Positions 55,246-63,870 of a stretch of 64,000 nucleotides of DNA are shown here, piece by piece. The position numbers and the translations under genes were made by a program. Source of the stretch: Chitinophagaceae bacterium UBA4407. GTDB taxonomy: Bacteria; Bacteroidota; Bacteroidia; Chitinophagales; Chitinophagaceae. The notes under the pieces were generated by a model. The model searched no databases, had not been told where the DNA came from, and saw only the letters and a program-made list of their open reading frames with translations. Position 1 is the stretch's first letter. Each line of letters begins with the position of its first letter. The DNA is taken from positions 1 through 64,000 of the forward strand of contig DGQT01000105.1 in assembly GCA_002390845.1 (NCBI GenBank), read 5' to 3'.

Positions 55246-56601
55246 CTAAGCTGTTACAGGCACATGAATTTCGTCTGCATAATGTGCCAATCCATAATTT
55301 CTTTTTAAACATTCATCAGGGTTCAAAACATGCCATTCAAATTCATCGCGGAAATGGCGGATGGCGGCGGCCACGGGCCATGCTGCGGCATCACCTAACG
55401 GACAAATTGTGTTACCTTCAATTTTACTTTGAATATCCCACAATAAATTTATATCACTCATCTTCCCTTTGCCGCTGTCAATACTTTTTAAAATCTTTTC
55501 CATCCAGCCGGTGCCTTCACGACAAGGCGAACATTGACCGCAGCTTTCATGGCGGTAAAACCTTGCAAGCGTGTAAGTGTGTTTAACTACACACTGGTCT
55601 TCGTCCAGCACAATAAAACCACCGGATCCCATCATACTGCCAGTTGCAAAACCGCCATCGCTAAGGCTTTCATAATTCATATACCGGGTTTCGCCCTTGG
55701 CTGTTTTCAACAATAAATTAGCAGGAAGAATTGGAACCGAGGAACCACCGGGGATACAAGCTTTCAGCTTTTTACCATTGGCAATTCCGCCGCAATATTC
55801 ATTACTGTAAATAAACTCTTCAACAGAAATGGTCATGTCGATCTCATATACACCTGGCTTATTTATGTTACCACATGCACTCAATAATTTTGTACCGGTT
55901 GATTTACCCACACCAATCTTTGCATACTCTTCTCCACCCATGTTTATAATAGGCACAACCGCTGCAAGGGTTTCCACATTGTTCACTACAGTTGGCCTGT
56001 CCCACACACCTTTAATTGCCGGGAATGGCGGTTTAATTCTTGGGTTGCCACGTTTACCTTCCAGGCTTTCTATTAATGCTGTTTCCTCACCACAGATGTA
56101 GGCACCTGCACCGCGCTGAACGTAAATTTCGCAATCAAACCCGCTACCCAAAATATTTTTACCAAGCCAGCCATTAAGCTTTGCTTCTGCAATGGCCTGC
56201 TCCAGAATGTCAACGATCCACGCATATTCGCCGCGTATATAAATGTAAGTAACGTTACTGCCAAGTGCATAGGAAGAAACGATCAGTCCTTCTATTAAAA
56301 GGTGGGGCAAAAACTCCATCAGGTAGCGGTCTTTAAAAGTGCCGGGTTCACTCTCATCTGCATTGCAAACAAGGTGACGCGGAACGCCTTCCGGTTTTGC
56401 AATAAAACTCCATTTTAAACCGGTAGGGAAACCAGCGCCACCACGGCCACGCAAGCCGCTTTTCTTTACTTCTTCCACAATTTCTGCAGGCCCCATTTTC
56501 ATAGCTTTTTCCACGCTACGGTAACCTCCTTCACGGCGGTACACCTCGTAACCACGAATGCCTGCTACATGATCTTTTTCTAAAAGTATTTTAACGCCCA
56601 T
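55246..56601 (-). CDS. nuoF: NADH-quinone oxidoreductase subunit F
   Basis: A 451-residue flavoprotein subunit that takes electrons from NADH. It has the NADH/FMN motif LRGRGGAGFPTGLKWSF, YICGEETALIESLEGKRGNP, and the [4Fe-4S] N3 ligands in ESCGQCSPCREGTGWM with a further Cys in NTICPLGDAAAWPV. The length is normal. It is 4 bp upstream of nuoG, and a large palindromic element of 280 bp separates it from nuoE. Confidence 0.96.
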   Translation of the reverse strand: MGVKILLEKDHVAGIRGYEVYRREGGYRSVEKAMKMGPAEIVEEVKKSGLRGRGGAGFPTGLKWSFIAKPEGVPRHLVCNADESEPGTFKDRYLMEFLPHLLIEGLIVSSYALGSNVTYIYIRGEYAWIVDILEQAIAEAKLNGWLGKNILGSGFDCEIYVQRGAGAYICGEETALIESLEGKRGNPRIKPPFPAIKGVWDRPTVVNNVETLAAVVPIINMGGEEYAKIGVGKSTGTKLLSACGNINKPGVYEIDMTISVEEFIYSNEYCGGIANGKKLKACIPGGSSVPILPANLLLKTAKGETRYMNYESLSDGGFATGSMMGSGGFIVLDEDQCVVKHTYTLARFYRHESCGQCSPCREGTGWMEKILKSIDSGKGKMSDINLLWDIQSKIEGNTICPLGDAAAWPVAAAIRHFRDEFEWHVLNPDECLKRNYGLAHYADEIHVPVTA

Positions 56602-56644
56602 TGCTTATCACTTTTTCGCTGCAGGCTTTCGCCATTCGCCTATT

Positions 56645-56925
56645 TATTTTTTTGTTCCAAACTTCTATGCTGCTATGAAGCTTTACTTGCGTCGCACTCT
56701 TGTGCTGAAGTAATTCTATTCAGCCTGTGCGAAGTTCAAAACGTTCATCTAAGCTTTTAATTTGCAAGGTATCCTTCTATCCACCCGAAAAACTATTCCG
56801 CGGACTACCTTTTATCAACTCAGATAGTCATTAAGTTGCCACTGTCGCCAAAGGTTATAGTGTACAAATGTGCGACGCAAGTAAAGCTTCATTCATAATT
56901 CAACTGCCGGGTCAATAAAAAAAGA
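56645..56925. repeat. Dispersed palindromic element, B arm and B arm, long loop
   Basis: Left: TTTTTTTGTTCCAAACTTC, CTATGAAGCTTTACTTGCG and core to 56704. Right: GTGTACAAATGTGCGACGCAA (56861 region) then GTAAAGCTTCATTCATAATTC and ACTGCCGGGTCAATAAAAAA. The loop is about 155 nt. It separates nuoE from nuoF. Confidence 0.82.
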
Positions 56926-56944
56926 ACTCACTTATTTAATTATG

Positions 56945-57448
56945 CTAATTATTGGCAGCTGCATTCATTGTGCACTCCTGAATAATCGCATCAATTTTTT
57001 CTTTTGTCAGGTGCTCCCGGTAATTTTTGCCTAGTTGCATCATTGGCGCATAACCGCATGCGCCAAGGCATTCAACGGTTTTTAGCGTGAACAAACCGTC
57101 GGCAGTTGTTTCGCCAGGTTTAATGCCAAGCTTCTCGTAAATGTAGGCAATAATATCGTCGCTGCCGCGCAACATGCAAGGGCCGGTTTGGCAAACTTCG
57201 AACATATATTTACCCACAGGTTGCAGGTTGTACATGCTGTAAAATGTAGCTACTTCGTACACTTCGATGGGTTCGATGTTTAACAAAGAAGCCACATAGT
57301 CCATTGTTTCTGCACTCAACCAACCGCCAAAACTTTCCTGTGCAAGATGCAATACGGGAAGCAACGCACTTTTTTGTTTGCCTTCCGGATAACGGGCTAC
57401 AAGCCTGTTGAATTCGGTAATTTGCGCTTGTGAAAAACTGCTCATCAA
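56945..57448 (-). CDS. nuoE: NADH-quinone oxidoreductase subunit E
   Basis: A 167-residue thioredoxin-like subunit that holds the [2Fe-2S] cluster N1a. The ligands are in VCQTGPCMLRG and ECLGACGYAPMM. An N-terminal helical region (FGGWLSAETMDYVASLLNIE) is normal. An NTF2-like gene sits immediately upstream in the operon with a 2-bp gap. Confidence 0.95.
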   Translation of the reverse strand: MMSSFSQAQITEFNRLVARYPEGKQKSALLPVLHLAQESFGGWLSAETMDYVASLLNIEPIEVYEVATFYSMYNLQPVGKYMFEVCQTGPCMLRGSDDIIAYIYEKLGIKPGETTADGLFTLKTVECLGACGYAPMMQLGKNYREHLTKEKIDAIIQECTMNAAANN

Positions 57449-57450
57449 TT

Positions 57451-57984
57451 TTATTTTGTTAAGTATTCTGATGGTATAGGATTATCGTTTCGCTCATCAT
57501 CAAACACCCATGTAATAATCCAAAAACGTGTTCCGTCAAAAAATAATTCTATACTGTTTATTCCCCTGCCAATTATTGCTCCTTCGGGCGTATTTCTCGT
57601 TTCGTAGGTGCTCCATACATGATAAACACTTCCGAATTTTTCAACCTTGCGACTAATTTCTTTTTCATCAAAACCGTTCTTCTCCAAATATTCATCACTC
57701 ATCTTGTGATACTCTTTCAGGCTTACCATAGTTAAATGTGGTTTGCCATCTTTATCCTGCCTGTTCCAGCCTACCCGTGCATCCGCCAGATGTAAAAGAC
57801 TATCCCTCTCATAACTAACTTTCTCTCCTTTCTTCACTGTAACTACATCGTAGTAAGCTTTCATTATTCCGTCAAGCGTACCAACTTCATCTTTATATTT
57901 TGTTACTGTTTGTGCTATGATGTTTTGTGAAGAAAACATCAATAAAAAGATACAAGCAATTGCAACAAAATATTTATTCATCAA
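57451..57984 (-). CDS. Secreted NTF2/SnoaL-like protein inserted in the nuo operon (177 aa)
   Basis: A 177-residue protein with a signal peptide (FVAIACIFLLMFSSQNIIAQ). The mature part has the NTF2-like pattern: helices near GTLDGIMKAYYDVVTV, a central helix with HKMSDEYLEKNGF, then beta-strands SVYHVWSTYETR, GINSIELFFDGTRFWIITWVF. It should be periplasmic. It lies 8 bp from nuoD and 2 bp from nuoE, so it is co-transcribed. No complex I subunit has this fold and signal peptide, so a link to complex I is unproven. Confidence 0.8.
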   Translation of the reverse strand: MMNKYFVAIACIFLLMFSSQNIIAQTVTKYKDEVGTLDGIMKAYYDVVTVKKGEKVSYERDSLLHLADARVGWNRQDKDGKPHLTMVSLKEYHKMSDEYLEKNGFDEKEISRKVEKFGSVYHVWSTYETRNTPEGAIIGRGINSIELFFDGTRFWIITWVFDDERNDNPIPSEYLTK

Positions 57985-57992
57985 TGATTAAT

Positions 57993-59225
57993 TTACGCGT
58001 CCATTTCGCCGGCAATTACGTTTAAGCTGCTCAATGTAACAATGGCATCGCTTAACATTGAACCTTTGGTAATTTCGGAATAGGCCTGGTAATAAATAAA
58101 GCAAGGCCTTCTGAAATGCAGGCGATATGGGGTTCTTCCGCCATCGCTAATGAGATAGAAACCTAACTCACCATTGCCACCTTCTACACTATGGTAAACT
58201 TCGCCTGCAGGAATTTCTGTTTCGCCCATTACAATTTTGAAATGGTAAATAAGCGCTTCCATTTTAGTGTACACATCTTTCTTCTCAGGCAAATAATATT
58301 CGGGAATATCTGCATGAAAAACTTCTGCCTCTGTGCCTTTAAATTCCTGCACTTTTTTATAAGCCTGATCTATGATACTTAAGCTCTCCCACATCTCAAG
58401 GTTGCGCACAAGGAACCTGTCGTAACAGTCGCCCGTTTTGCCAATGGGTATTTGAAAATCAAAATCTTCGTAACTGCTGTAAGGACTGTGAACACGAACA
58501 TCGTAATCAACACCTGCGGCTCTTAAATTTGGACCGGTAAATCCATAATTCAAAGCACGCTCTGCATTGATAGGCCCGGCACCAATCGTACGTTCCATAA
58601 AAATACGGTTGCGTGTTAAAAGGGTTTCAAACTCCTTCAATACTTTAGGATATTCGGCCATAAACTTCTCCAGCTTTGTAAAAGCGGTGTTGTTGAAGTT
58701 GCGTTCAAAACCGCCGATACGGCCAATATTGGTAGTTAAACGGGAACCGCAAATTTCTTCGTAAATTTCGTAGATCAGTTCGCGGTACTGCATTACATAC
58801 AAGAATACAGAGAGTGCACCCGTATCAACACCAACGATTGAATTACAGATCAGGTGATCCGAAACCCTGGCGAGTTCCATGATAATAATTCGCAAATAAT
58901 CTACACGTTTGGGCGTTTTTACTTTCAGTAATTTTTCGCAGGTCATATGCCAGCCCATGTTATTTATAGGGCTGCTGCAGTAATTTAACCTGTCAGTAAG
59001 CGTGGTAATCTGGTAAAGCGGCCTGCGTTCTGCAAGCTTTTCAAAAGCCCGGTGAATGTAGCCAACCGTTTGCTCGGCTGACACGATGCGCTCACCATCC
59101 AGTTCAAGAATATTTTGAAACACACCGTGTGTGGCAGGGTGCGTGGGACCAAGATTAAGCGTTGACGTTTGCTTTTCAATGGACCCTTCGGGTAATTTTA
59201 TATGCGGATGCGTTAGTTCAGACAT
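57993..59225 (-). CDS. nuoD: NADH-quinone oxidoreductase subunit D
   Basis: A 410-residue subunit related to the large subunit of [NiFe] hydrogenase, forming the quinone pocket with NuoB. It has LGPTHPATHGVFQNILELDGE (quoted in part), GYIHRAFEKLAERR, CSSPINNMGWHMTCEKLL and the C-terminal SDAIVTLSSLNVIAGEMD. It is not fused to NuoC. Half repeat arms lie upstream, on both sides of nuoC. Confidence 0.95.
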   Translation of the reverse strand: MSELTHPHIKLPEGSIEKQTSTLNLGPTHPATHGVFQNILELDGERIVSAEQTVGYIHRAFEKLAERRPLYQITTLTDRLNYCSSPINNMGWHMTCEKLLKVKTPKRVDYLRIIIMELARVSDHLICNSIVGVDTGALSVFLYVMQYRELIYEIYEEICGSRLTTNIGRIGGFERNFNNTAFTKLEKFMAEYPKVLKEFETLLTRNRIFMERTIGAGPINAERALNYGFTGPNLRAAGVDYDVRVHSPYSSYEDFDFQIPIGKTGDCYDRFLVRNLEMWESLSIIDQAYKKVQEFKGTEAEVFHADIPEYYLPEKKDVYTKMEALIYHFKIVMGETEIPAGEVYHSVEGGNGELGFYLISDGGRTPYRLHFRRPCFIYYQAYSEITKGSMLSDAIVTLSSLNVIAGEMDA

Positions 59226-59244
59226 AAACCCTGTTTCCCTTTTG

Positions 59245-59335
59245 GGTATTTTATTTTTGTTACGAACTTTTATTCTTTACTCAGCTTCGTTGTGTCACTC
59301 ACTTGTACGGTTAGATCAAGACTCGGCAAAAATCA
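59245..59335. repeat. Left arm of dispersed palindromic element (type A)
   Basis: TTTTATTTTTGTTACGAAC and CTCAGCTTC precede the core GTTGTGTCACTCACTTGTAC (59289-59308), then GGTTAGATCAAGACTCGGC. The opposite arm lies on the far side of nuoC at 59935. Confidence 0.78.
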
Positions 59336-59346
59336 CAACCAAAAAC

Positions 59347-59865
59347 CTAATTAATTGATCCACCCCTGCCAAACATCTCGTCGTCTTTATCTCTGCGGGT
59401 CTGATCTTCTAAAGGAAATTCTTTGCGAAGAGGAAAGTAATCCATTTCATCCACATTAAGAATACGTTTCAAATTTGGATGGCCAACGAAATTTACACCG
59501 TAAAAATCGAAAGTTTCCCGCTCCATCCAGTTGGCGGTAGAATAGAGACTGGTGGCGGTATAAACATCGGGGCTGGCAATATCGGTAAACACTTTAAAGC
59601 GTATACGCACATTATCTATAAGATTGTGCAAGTGGTAAACCACCGCCAATTCTCTGCCGGGTTGATCGGGATAGTGAACAGCGCAAAGATCTGTTAGGAA
59701 CTGGAAACGCAACTCACCGTCATCGAAAAGAAACTGCAATACCTTAAGGTTATGATTTTTTGGCGCTTCGAACGTGAGCATGCCATAAGGTTCTTCAAAC
59801 GCAGTAACCTGGTCAGGAAATTTTTCCTGTAAGCGTTGTTTTATGATTTCGTTGGTTAAACTCAT
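59347..59865 (-). CDS. nuoC: NADH-quinone oxidoreductase subunit C
   Basis: A 172-residue peripheral subunit. The conserved part is TANWMERETFDFYGVNFVGHPNLKRIL, quoted as ERETFDFYGVNFVGHPNLKR, followed by DYFPLRKEFPLEDQTRRDKD. It is separate from nuoD. Arms of the dispersed repeat stand on both sides, at 59245 and 59935, so this gene is bracketed within the operon. Confidence 0.94.
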   Translation of the reverse strand: MSLTNEIIKQRLQEKFPDQVTAFEEPYGMLTFEAPKNHNLKVLQFLFDDGELRFQFLTDLCAVHYPDQPGRELAVVYHLHNLIDNVRIRFKVFTDIASPDVYTATSLYSTANWMERETFDFYGVNFVGHPNLKRILNVDEMDYFPLRKEFPLEDQTRRDKDDEMFGRGGSIN

Positions 59866-59934
59866 AAGCCATTTTATCTTTCTGTGTTAAGGTCGGAAAT
59901 TTTAAACGGTTTGTAAAGATACATGCACTTGGAA

Positions 59935-60010
59935 TGTTGCTCAATAATGTTATTCTGTACAAGAGTGCGACGCAAGTAAAGCTTAATTACTGTTTAAAGC
60001 CCGGTACAAA
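59935..60010. repeat. Right arm of dispersed palindromic element (type B)
   Basis: GTTGCTCAATAATGTTATTC precedes the core TGTACAAGAGTGCGACGCAA (59956-59975), followed by GTAAAGCTTAATTAC and AAAGCCCGGTACAAAA. It may pair with the left arm at 59245, beyond nuoC. Confidence 0.78.
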
Positions 60011-60025
60011 ATGCCTTTAATTGCA

Positions 60026-60616
60026 TTATTGAATGCCATAGCTGTTGAGCAATTTAGTGTAATGCTCGCTGTTTCTTCTTCTTAAACTTTCGTTGTGCAC
60101 CAAATCCTGTATGCGCATAAAACCATCGAGGATTGCCTCTGGTCTTGGTGGGCAACCTGGCACATATACATCCACCGGAATAACCTGATCGATGCCCTGC
60201 AACACGCTGTAAGTATCGAAAATACCGCCAGAAGAAGCGCAAGCCCCAACGGCTAAAACCCAACGTGGCTCTGCCATTTGGAGATAAACCTGTCTTAAAA
60301 CAGGAGCCATTTTCTTGGCGATAGTGCCCATAACCATTAACAGATCGCACTGCCTTGGGGTGAAGCCTAAACGCTCCGAGCCAAAACGTGAAAGATCGTA
60401 ATGCGAACCCATAGTGGCCATGAATTCGATGCCGCAGCAAGAAGTAGCAAATGGTAAAGGCCAAATGGAATTTTTACGGGCCAAACCCACCACACTTTCA
60501 AATTTGGTTGCAAAGAAACCTTCGCCCTGCATGCCTTCCGGCATTTCGGTGATTGCAACATTATCATTAATGTTGGCTTCTTTAGCATGTATATTAAAAC
60601 GTACGGGGCGTGACAT
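60026..60616 (-). CDS. nuoB: NADH-quinone oxidoreductase subunit B
   Basis: A 196-residue subunit that holds cluster N2, the last iron-sulfur cluster before quinone. The ligands are the tandem cysteines in SCCGIEFMA, one in GACASSGGIFD and one in VPGCPPRPEA. The N terminus (FATKFESVVGLARKNSIWPL) is normal. It lies 94 bp from nuoA and 160 bp from nuoC, the latter gap being filled by a repeat arm. Confidence 0.96.
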   Translation of the reverse strand: MSRPVRFNIHAKEANINDNVAITEMPEGMQGEGFFATKFESVVGLARKNSIWPLPFATSCCGIEFMATMGSHYDLSRFGSERLGFTPRQCDLLMVMGTIAKKMAPVLRQVYLQMAEPRWVLAVGACASSGGIFDTYSVLQGIDQVIPVDVYVPGCPPRPEAILDGFMRIQDLVHNESLRRRNSEHYTKLLNSYGIQ

Positions 60617-60710
60617 AAAGTAAATTTAGAATGTAATATTAAAAATGTAAAACGAGAACAATTCTTTAGGATTATTGGTTCGGAAGAATTGTATCTTTTA
60701 CATTTATTTC

Positions 60711-61112
60711 TTAATCTTCCCAGTTTAAAGCTCCTTTCTTAACAATGTAAATAAACCCGACAAGGAAGAAGGCTACAAATAAAATAATCTCCCCAAAACC
60801 TGACCAGCCAAGTTGTTTAAAATTAACTGCATAAGGATAAAAGAAGATAACCTCCACATCGAACAACACAAATAATATAGCTACCAAAAAATACTTAATG
60901 GCCATCGGCGAACGTGCATCGCCGTGGGTTTCAATACCGCTGGCAAAATTCTCTAACTTATCTGTTGTTTTTCGTTTGGGGCCGATAAGATGGGAGAGGA
61001 CCATCATTGTTGCAATAAAGCCAATTGCAAAAAATACCTGTATGCCTACCGGAAGATAATCTGACGCACTGCTTGCAGAAGCTGTATCGAGTAAAATATT
61101 AAGAAGGTGCAT
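60711..61112 (-). CDS. nuoA: NADH-quinone oxidoreductase subunit A
   Basis: A 133-residue subunit with three transmembrane helices. It contains LIGPKRKTTDKLENFASGIE and KYFLVAILFVLFDVEVIFFYPYAVN, with the conserved FDVE motif. It is the first gene of the nuo locus. A minus-strand TATTTTTG box (61137-61130) may be its -7 element. A terminator at 61157-61185 isolates it from the upstream TPR gene. Confidence 0.95.
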   Translation of the reverse strand: MHLLNILLDTASASSASDYLPVGIQVFFAIGFIATMMVLSHLIGPKRKTTDKLENFASGIETHGDARSPMAIKYFLVAILFVLFDVEVIFFYPYAVNFKQLGWSGFGEIILFVAFFLVGFIYIVKKGALNWED

Positions 61113-61156
61113 ATAAGGGATTTACAGAGCAAAAATAAGGGCAACTAACTGAAAAG

Positions 61157-61185
61157 AAAAACCCACTTTAAAAGTGGGTTTTTTT
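61157..61185 (-). terminator. Terminator between the TPR gene and nuoA
   Basis: A perfect 10-bp stem AACCCACTTT/AAAGTGGGTT with a 1-nt centre, A-run on the left and T-run on the right. It can act in both directions. It sits 9 bp after the TPR gene stop codon. Confidence 0.88.
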
Positions 61186-61193
61186 ATTTGAAC

Positions 61194-62912
61194 CTAATTT
61201 AATTTTCCATTGCTTTTGGTGGGCGAATTATCGGAGCTGTTACTACCAGTGCCCGTCTTCTTTAGCAGTGCTTTTTGTAATTGCACTTTTGTATCGTTAG
61301 GAAATTTATTTTCCTCACTGGCAACATCGGGGTATAAAGCAATCATTGAATCGCAGATATCAACACCTTTCTGCAGATCTTTTGCATATTGCGCGTAATA
61401 CACAAGCAGGTAATAATAACTGTTGTAAATTGTTTTACGGTTCTTTTCAATATCTTTTTTCAAAAAGCTGATGTAATTATTTACTGGTTCTACTGCCAGA
61501 CCCTTAGTAGTGTCAACATCCAACATTTTATTTGCTGTTACACTAAAGGTATAACCTTGGGGTAAGTCAGGATAAGCTGCCATATAAAGCCTGGACAAAG
61601 AATCTGCAAGTACATAATTTTTTGCATCTATTGAAGCTTTGGTAATATCGTAATAATCCCTGCCAGAAGGTTTGGGTTTCATGGAAAATAGTTTTACAGC
61701 TACAGCAAGTTGCTCATTATACATCTTAGCTTTACTGTACATGGCGGCAATTTGGTTCATGTAATCAATTTTATGAGCCATCACAGTATCTATAGCGATT
61801 GCTTTGGTAAGTACTTCATCCGCCGCTTTTTCACTGCCCGGGAATTTTGACAATATTTTTCCGTAAAGTACATAATCCGAAGACTCAATTTTGTCCGCAG
61901 GTGGGTTTGCAGCAAAAAATTTGTCCATATAAGTTTTTGCTGTTAAGGAATCACCCATCTTATTGTAGTTGTAGGCATATATAATATCTATGCGTATATA
62001 GTCTTTACAGGCGCCGTTTTCCATTTCCTTTGCTTTTGCAATAGATTCCTGATTTTTACCGGCACGGTACAAATAATCTGCAACAAAATAATCCAGTTGG
62101 CAGTCTTTGTCTGCATTAGCTACATATTTGTCAAGATACTCTTTGGCAGCATTTATATCTCTGTCTTTATAATAATTAAAATAGGCAAGATAAACAGGGG
62201 CATAAGACGGGTCGGCAACAATAGCTTTACCAAACCATTCATTCATAAATTCAAGGTTATTCTGGCTTTGATAAATTCTACCAGTACGGTAGTAGGCTTC
62301 TGCATATTGCGGATTACGGGTAAAAGCATCCCTGAAAGCTTCAACAGCTTCACCACCTTTATCGGTACCCTGTTTAAGATAACATATTCCAAGTTGTATT
62401 GAAATATCCGGATTGGTTTTATTTATTTCCTGCGCCCTTTTTAGTTTTTCTATGCCATAGGCAGGGTCACCCTGGGTGCTGCTGCCATCTGCATTGGCCC
62501 GGCCAATAGCATTTAGAATATCAGCATTTTCAATTCCTTTCTTCCCTTTTGTAGCAGTAATTGCCTGTTCAAATTTTTGTTTGGCAGAATTGATATCGCC
62601 ATTCTCAAGGAGTTCAACATGACCTGAACCAACCCATATCCAGGGATCATTAACCCCATCAGCAAGGGCTTTTTGAAACAATGTTTTTGCACCTGCTAAA
62701 TCTTTGTCTGCAAGGTATGCCTGACCTAACCAATAAATAGAATATGCATCCTTTGGTTTTGAAGCCACTACTTTTTCAAGGGTTTGTTTTGCACTGTTAA
62801 CCCTTTCATTATAAAGGAATTTTATTCCTTCCTCTACTGATTGTGAAATAGCAAAAGATGTTGCCAGTGCAACTGCAAGAATCGTTAAAGTTGTTTTCTT
62901 CATTGTCTTCAT
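61194..62912 (-). CDS. Secreted TPR protein
   Basis: A 572-residue protein with a signal peptide (MKKTTLTILAVALATSFAIS) and a mature part of TPR-like helical hairpins throughout. Recognisable units are AYSIYWLGQAYLADKDLAGAKTLFQKAL (quoted in part), NPQYAEAYYRTGRIYQSQNN and APVYLAYFNYYKDRDINAAKEYL. It ends in a Ser/Thr/Asn-rich tail. It should be periplasmic and mediate protein-protein contacts. It starts 22 bp after the PstS-like gene, forming an operon with it. In other Bacteroidota such a TPR protein accompanies TonB-ExbBD loci, but here those genes are 48 kb away. Confidence 0.85.
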   Translation of the reverse strand: MKTMKKTTLTILAVALATSFAISQSVEEGIKFLYNERVNSAKQTLEKVVASKPKDAYSIYWLGQAYLADKDLAGAKTLFQKALADGVNDPWIWVGSGHVELLENGDINSAKQKFEQAITATKGKKGIENADILNAIGRANADGSSTQGDPAYGIEKLKRAQEINKTNPDISIQLGICYLKQGTDKGGEAVEAFRDAFTRNPQYAEAYYRTGRIYQSQNNLEFMNEWFGKAIVADPSYAPVYLAYFNYYKDRDINAAKEYLDKYVANADKDCQLDYFVADYLYRAGKNQESIAKAKEMENGACKDYIRIDIIYAYNYNKMGDSLTAKTYMDKFFAANPPADKIESSDYVLYGKILSKFPGSEKAADEVLTKAIAIDTVMAHKIDYMNQIAAMYSKAKMYNEQLAVAVKLFSMKPKPSGRDYYDITKASIDAKNYVLADSLSRLYMAAYPDLPQGYTFSVTANKMLDVDTTKGLAVEPVNNYISFLKKDIEKNRKTIYNSYYYLLVYYAQYAKDLQKGVDICDSMIALYPDVASEENKFPNDTKVQLQKALLKKTGTGSNSSDNSPTKSNGKLN

Positions 62913-62934
62913 TTTATACAGGTTGTTATGCTTT

Positions 62935-63870
62935 TTACTGTACGCTTCCTGTTCTTACTCCAAAATACATGGTTGCAGGAACAAGGTAACTTCTTCTGAA
63001 AATTAATTGACCTCTTTCCAGGTTTAAAAAATTTGTAAAACCTGAACCAAGCCCGGTTGAATTTTCCTTTAATATATAATACAAAGGACGTACCAAAGGG
63101 TATTGAGCGTAGGTAATGGTCGCTTGTGATGGCTTCGCAAAACTCCCGCTATCGCAATTGTATTTGCATTCCATTAAAGCAAACCGGATTTTTTTCTGGT
63201 ATGCTACCTGTTCAGGATCCTGATCATTGGTAACCCAACTCGATCCAACAAAACCAATTGCATGCTCATTTTTTGAAACATAATCCACTACCGCTTTACT
63301 GCCATTTGCAGCCATTACATTCTTTCCTGGTGCGGCTCCCTTTAAAACAGAATCAATTAAAAACCTTACAGTACTTGTAGCACTTTTGCCATCAAGCACA
63401 ATGTAACCCAACGTATCTTTTCCACTCAACTTATCCTTTATTTGCGTTACGGTAAAAATGCTGTCTGTGGCATTAACGTTAATAATTACACTAACTGCAT
63501 CGTACGCAAGAATACCGAATTGTGGTTTATAAGAAATTTTTGATTCAAAAAAAGCACTTTCTTCTCTTGTTAAACCTTTAGCTACAATAATCATTCTGGT
63601 GCTGTCTTGCTGCAAATCCCTGAAACAATCTGCTTCAGATTTATAACTTGCCATAATTTTTGTGCCCGGATAAGAAGATTCATAAACTTTAATTTCCTCA
63701 CTTATTACGGGTTCAAAACTTTCATCTACACTTATTTTTATGGTTCCGCTTTTTGGGGTATCATACTGTGTAATGACTTTTGTTTTATTGTTGCTGCAAC
63801 TCCATAAAAATATTATCAATAACAATGAAACCAAAAAAAAAGATTTTCCCATGCTGCATTTTTTCATCAT
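62935..63870 (-). CDS. PstS-like substrate-binding lipoprotein
   Basis: A 311-residue lipoprotein with a lipobox LIIFLWSCS. The fold is PBP-like type II, as in PstS: IKISVDESFEPVISEEIKVY, MIIVAKGLTREE, and a late YPLVRPLYYILKE segment, where the last is typical of phosphate-binding proteins. The canonical phosphate-binding SGT motif is replaced by KSATSTVRFL-like sequence. I start at 63870, because that ATG overlaps the stop codon of the upstream gene (TGATG), indicating translational coupling; the next codon is also ATG. No pstCAB is nearby, so phosphate binding or sensing is only suggested. Confidence 0.82.
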   Translation of the reverse strand: MMKKCSMGKSFFLVSLLLIIFLWSCSNNKTKVITQYDTPKSGTIKISVDESFEPVISEEIKVYESSYPGTKIMASYKSEADCFRDLQQDSTRMIIVAKGLTREESAFFESKISYKPQFGILAYDAVSVIINVNATDSIFTVTQIKDKLSGKDTLGYIVLDGKSATSTVRFLIDSVLKGAAPGKNVMAANGSKAVVDYVSKNEHAIGFVGSSWVTNDQDPEQVAYQKKIRFALMECKYNCDSGSFAKPSQATITYAQYPLVRPLYYILKENSTGLGSGFTNFLNLERGQLIFRRSYLVPATMYFGVRTGSVQ

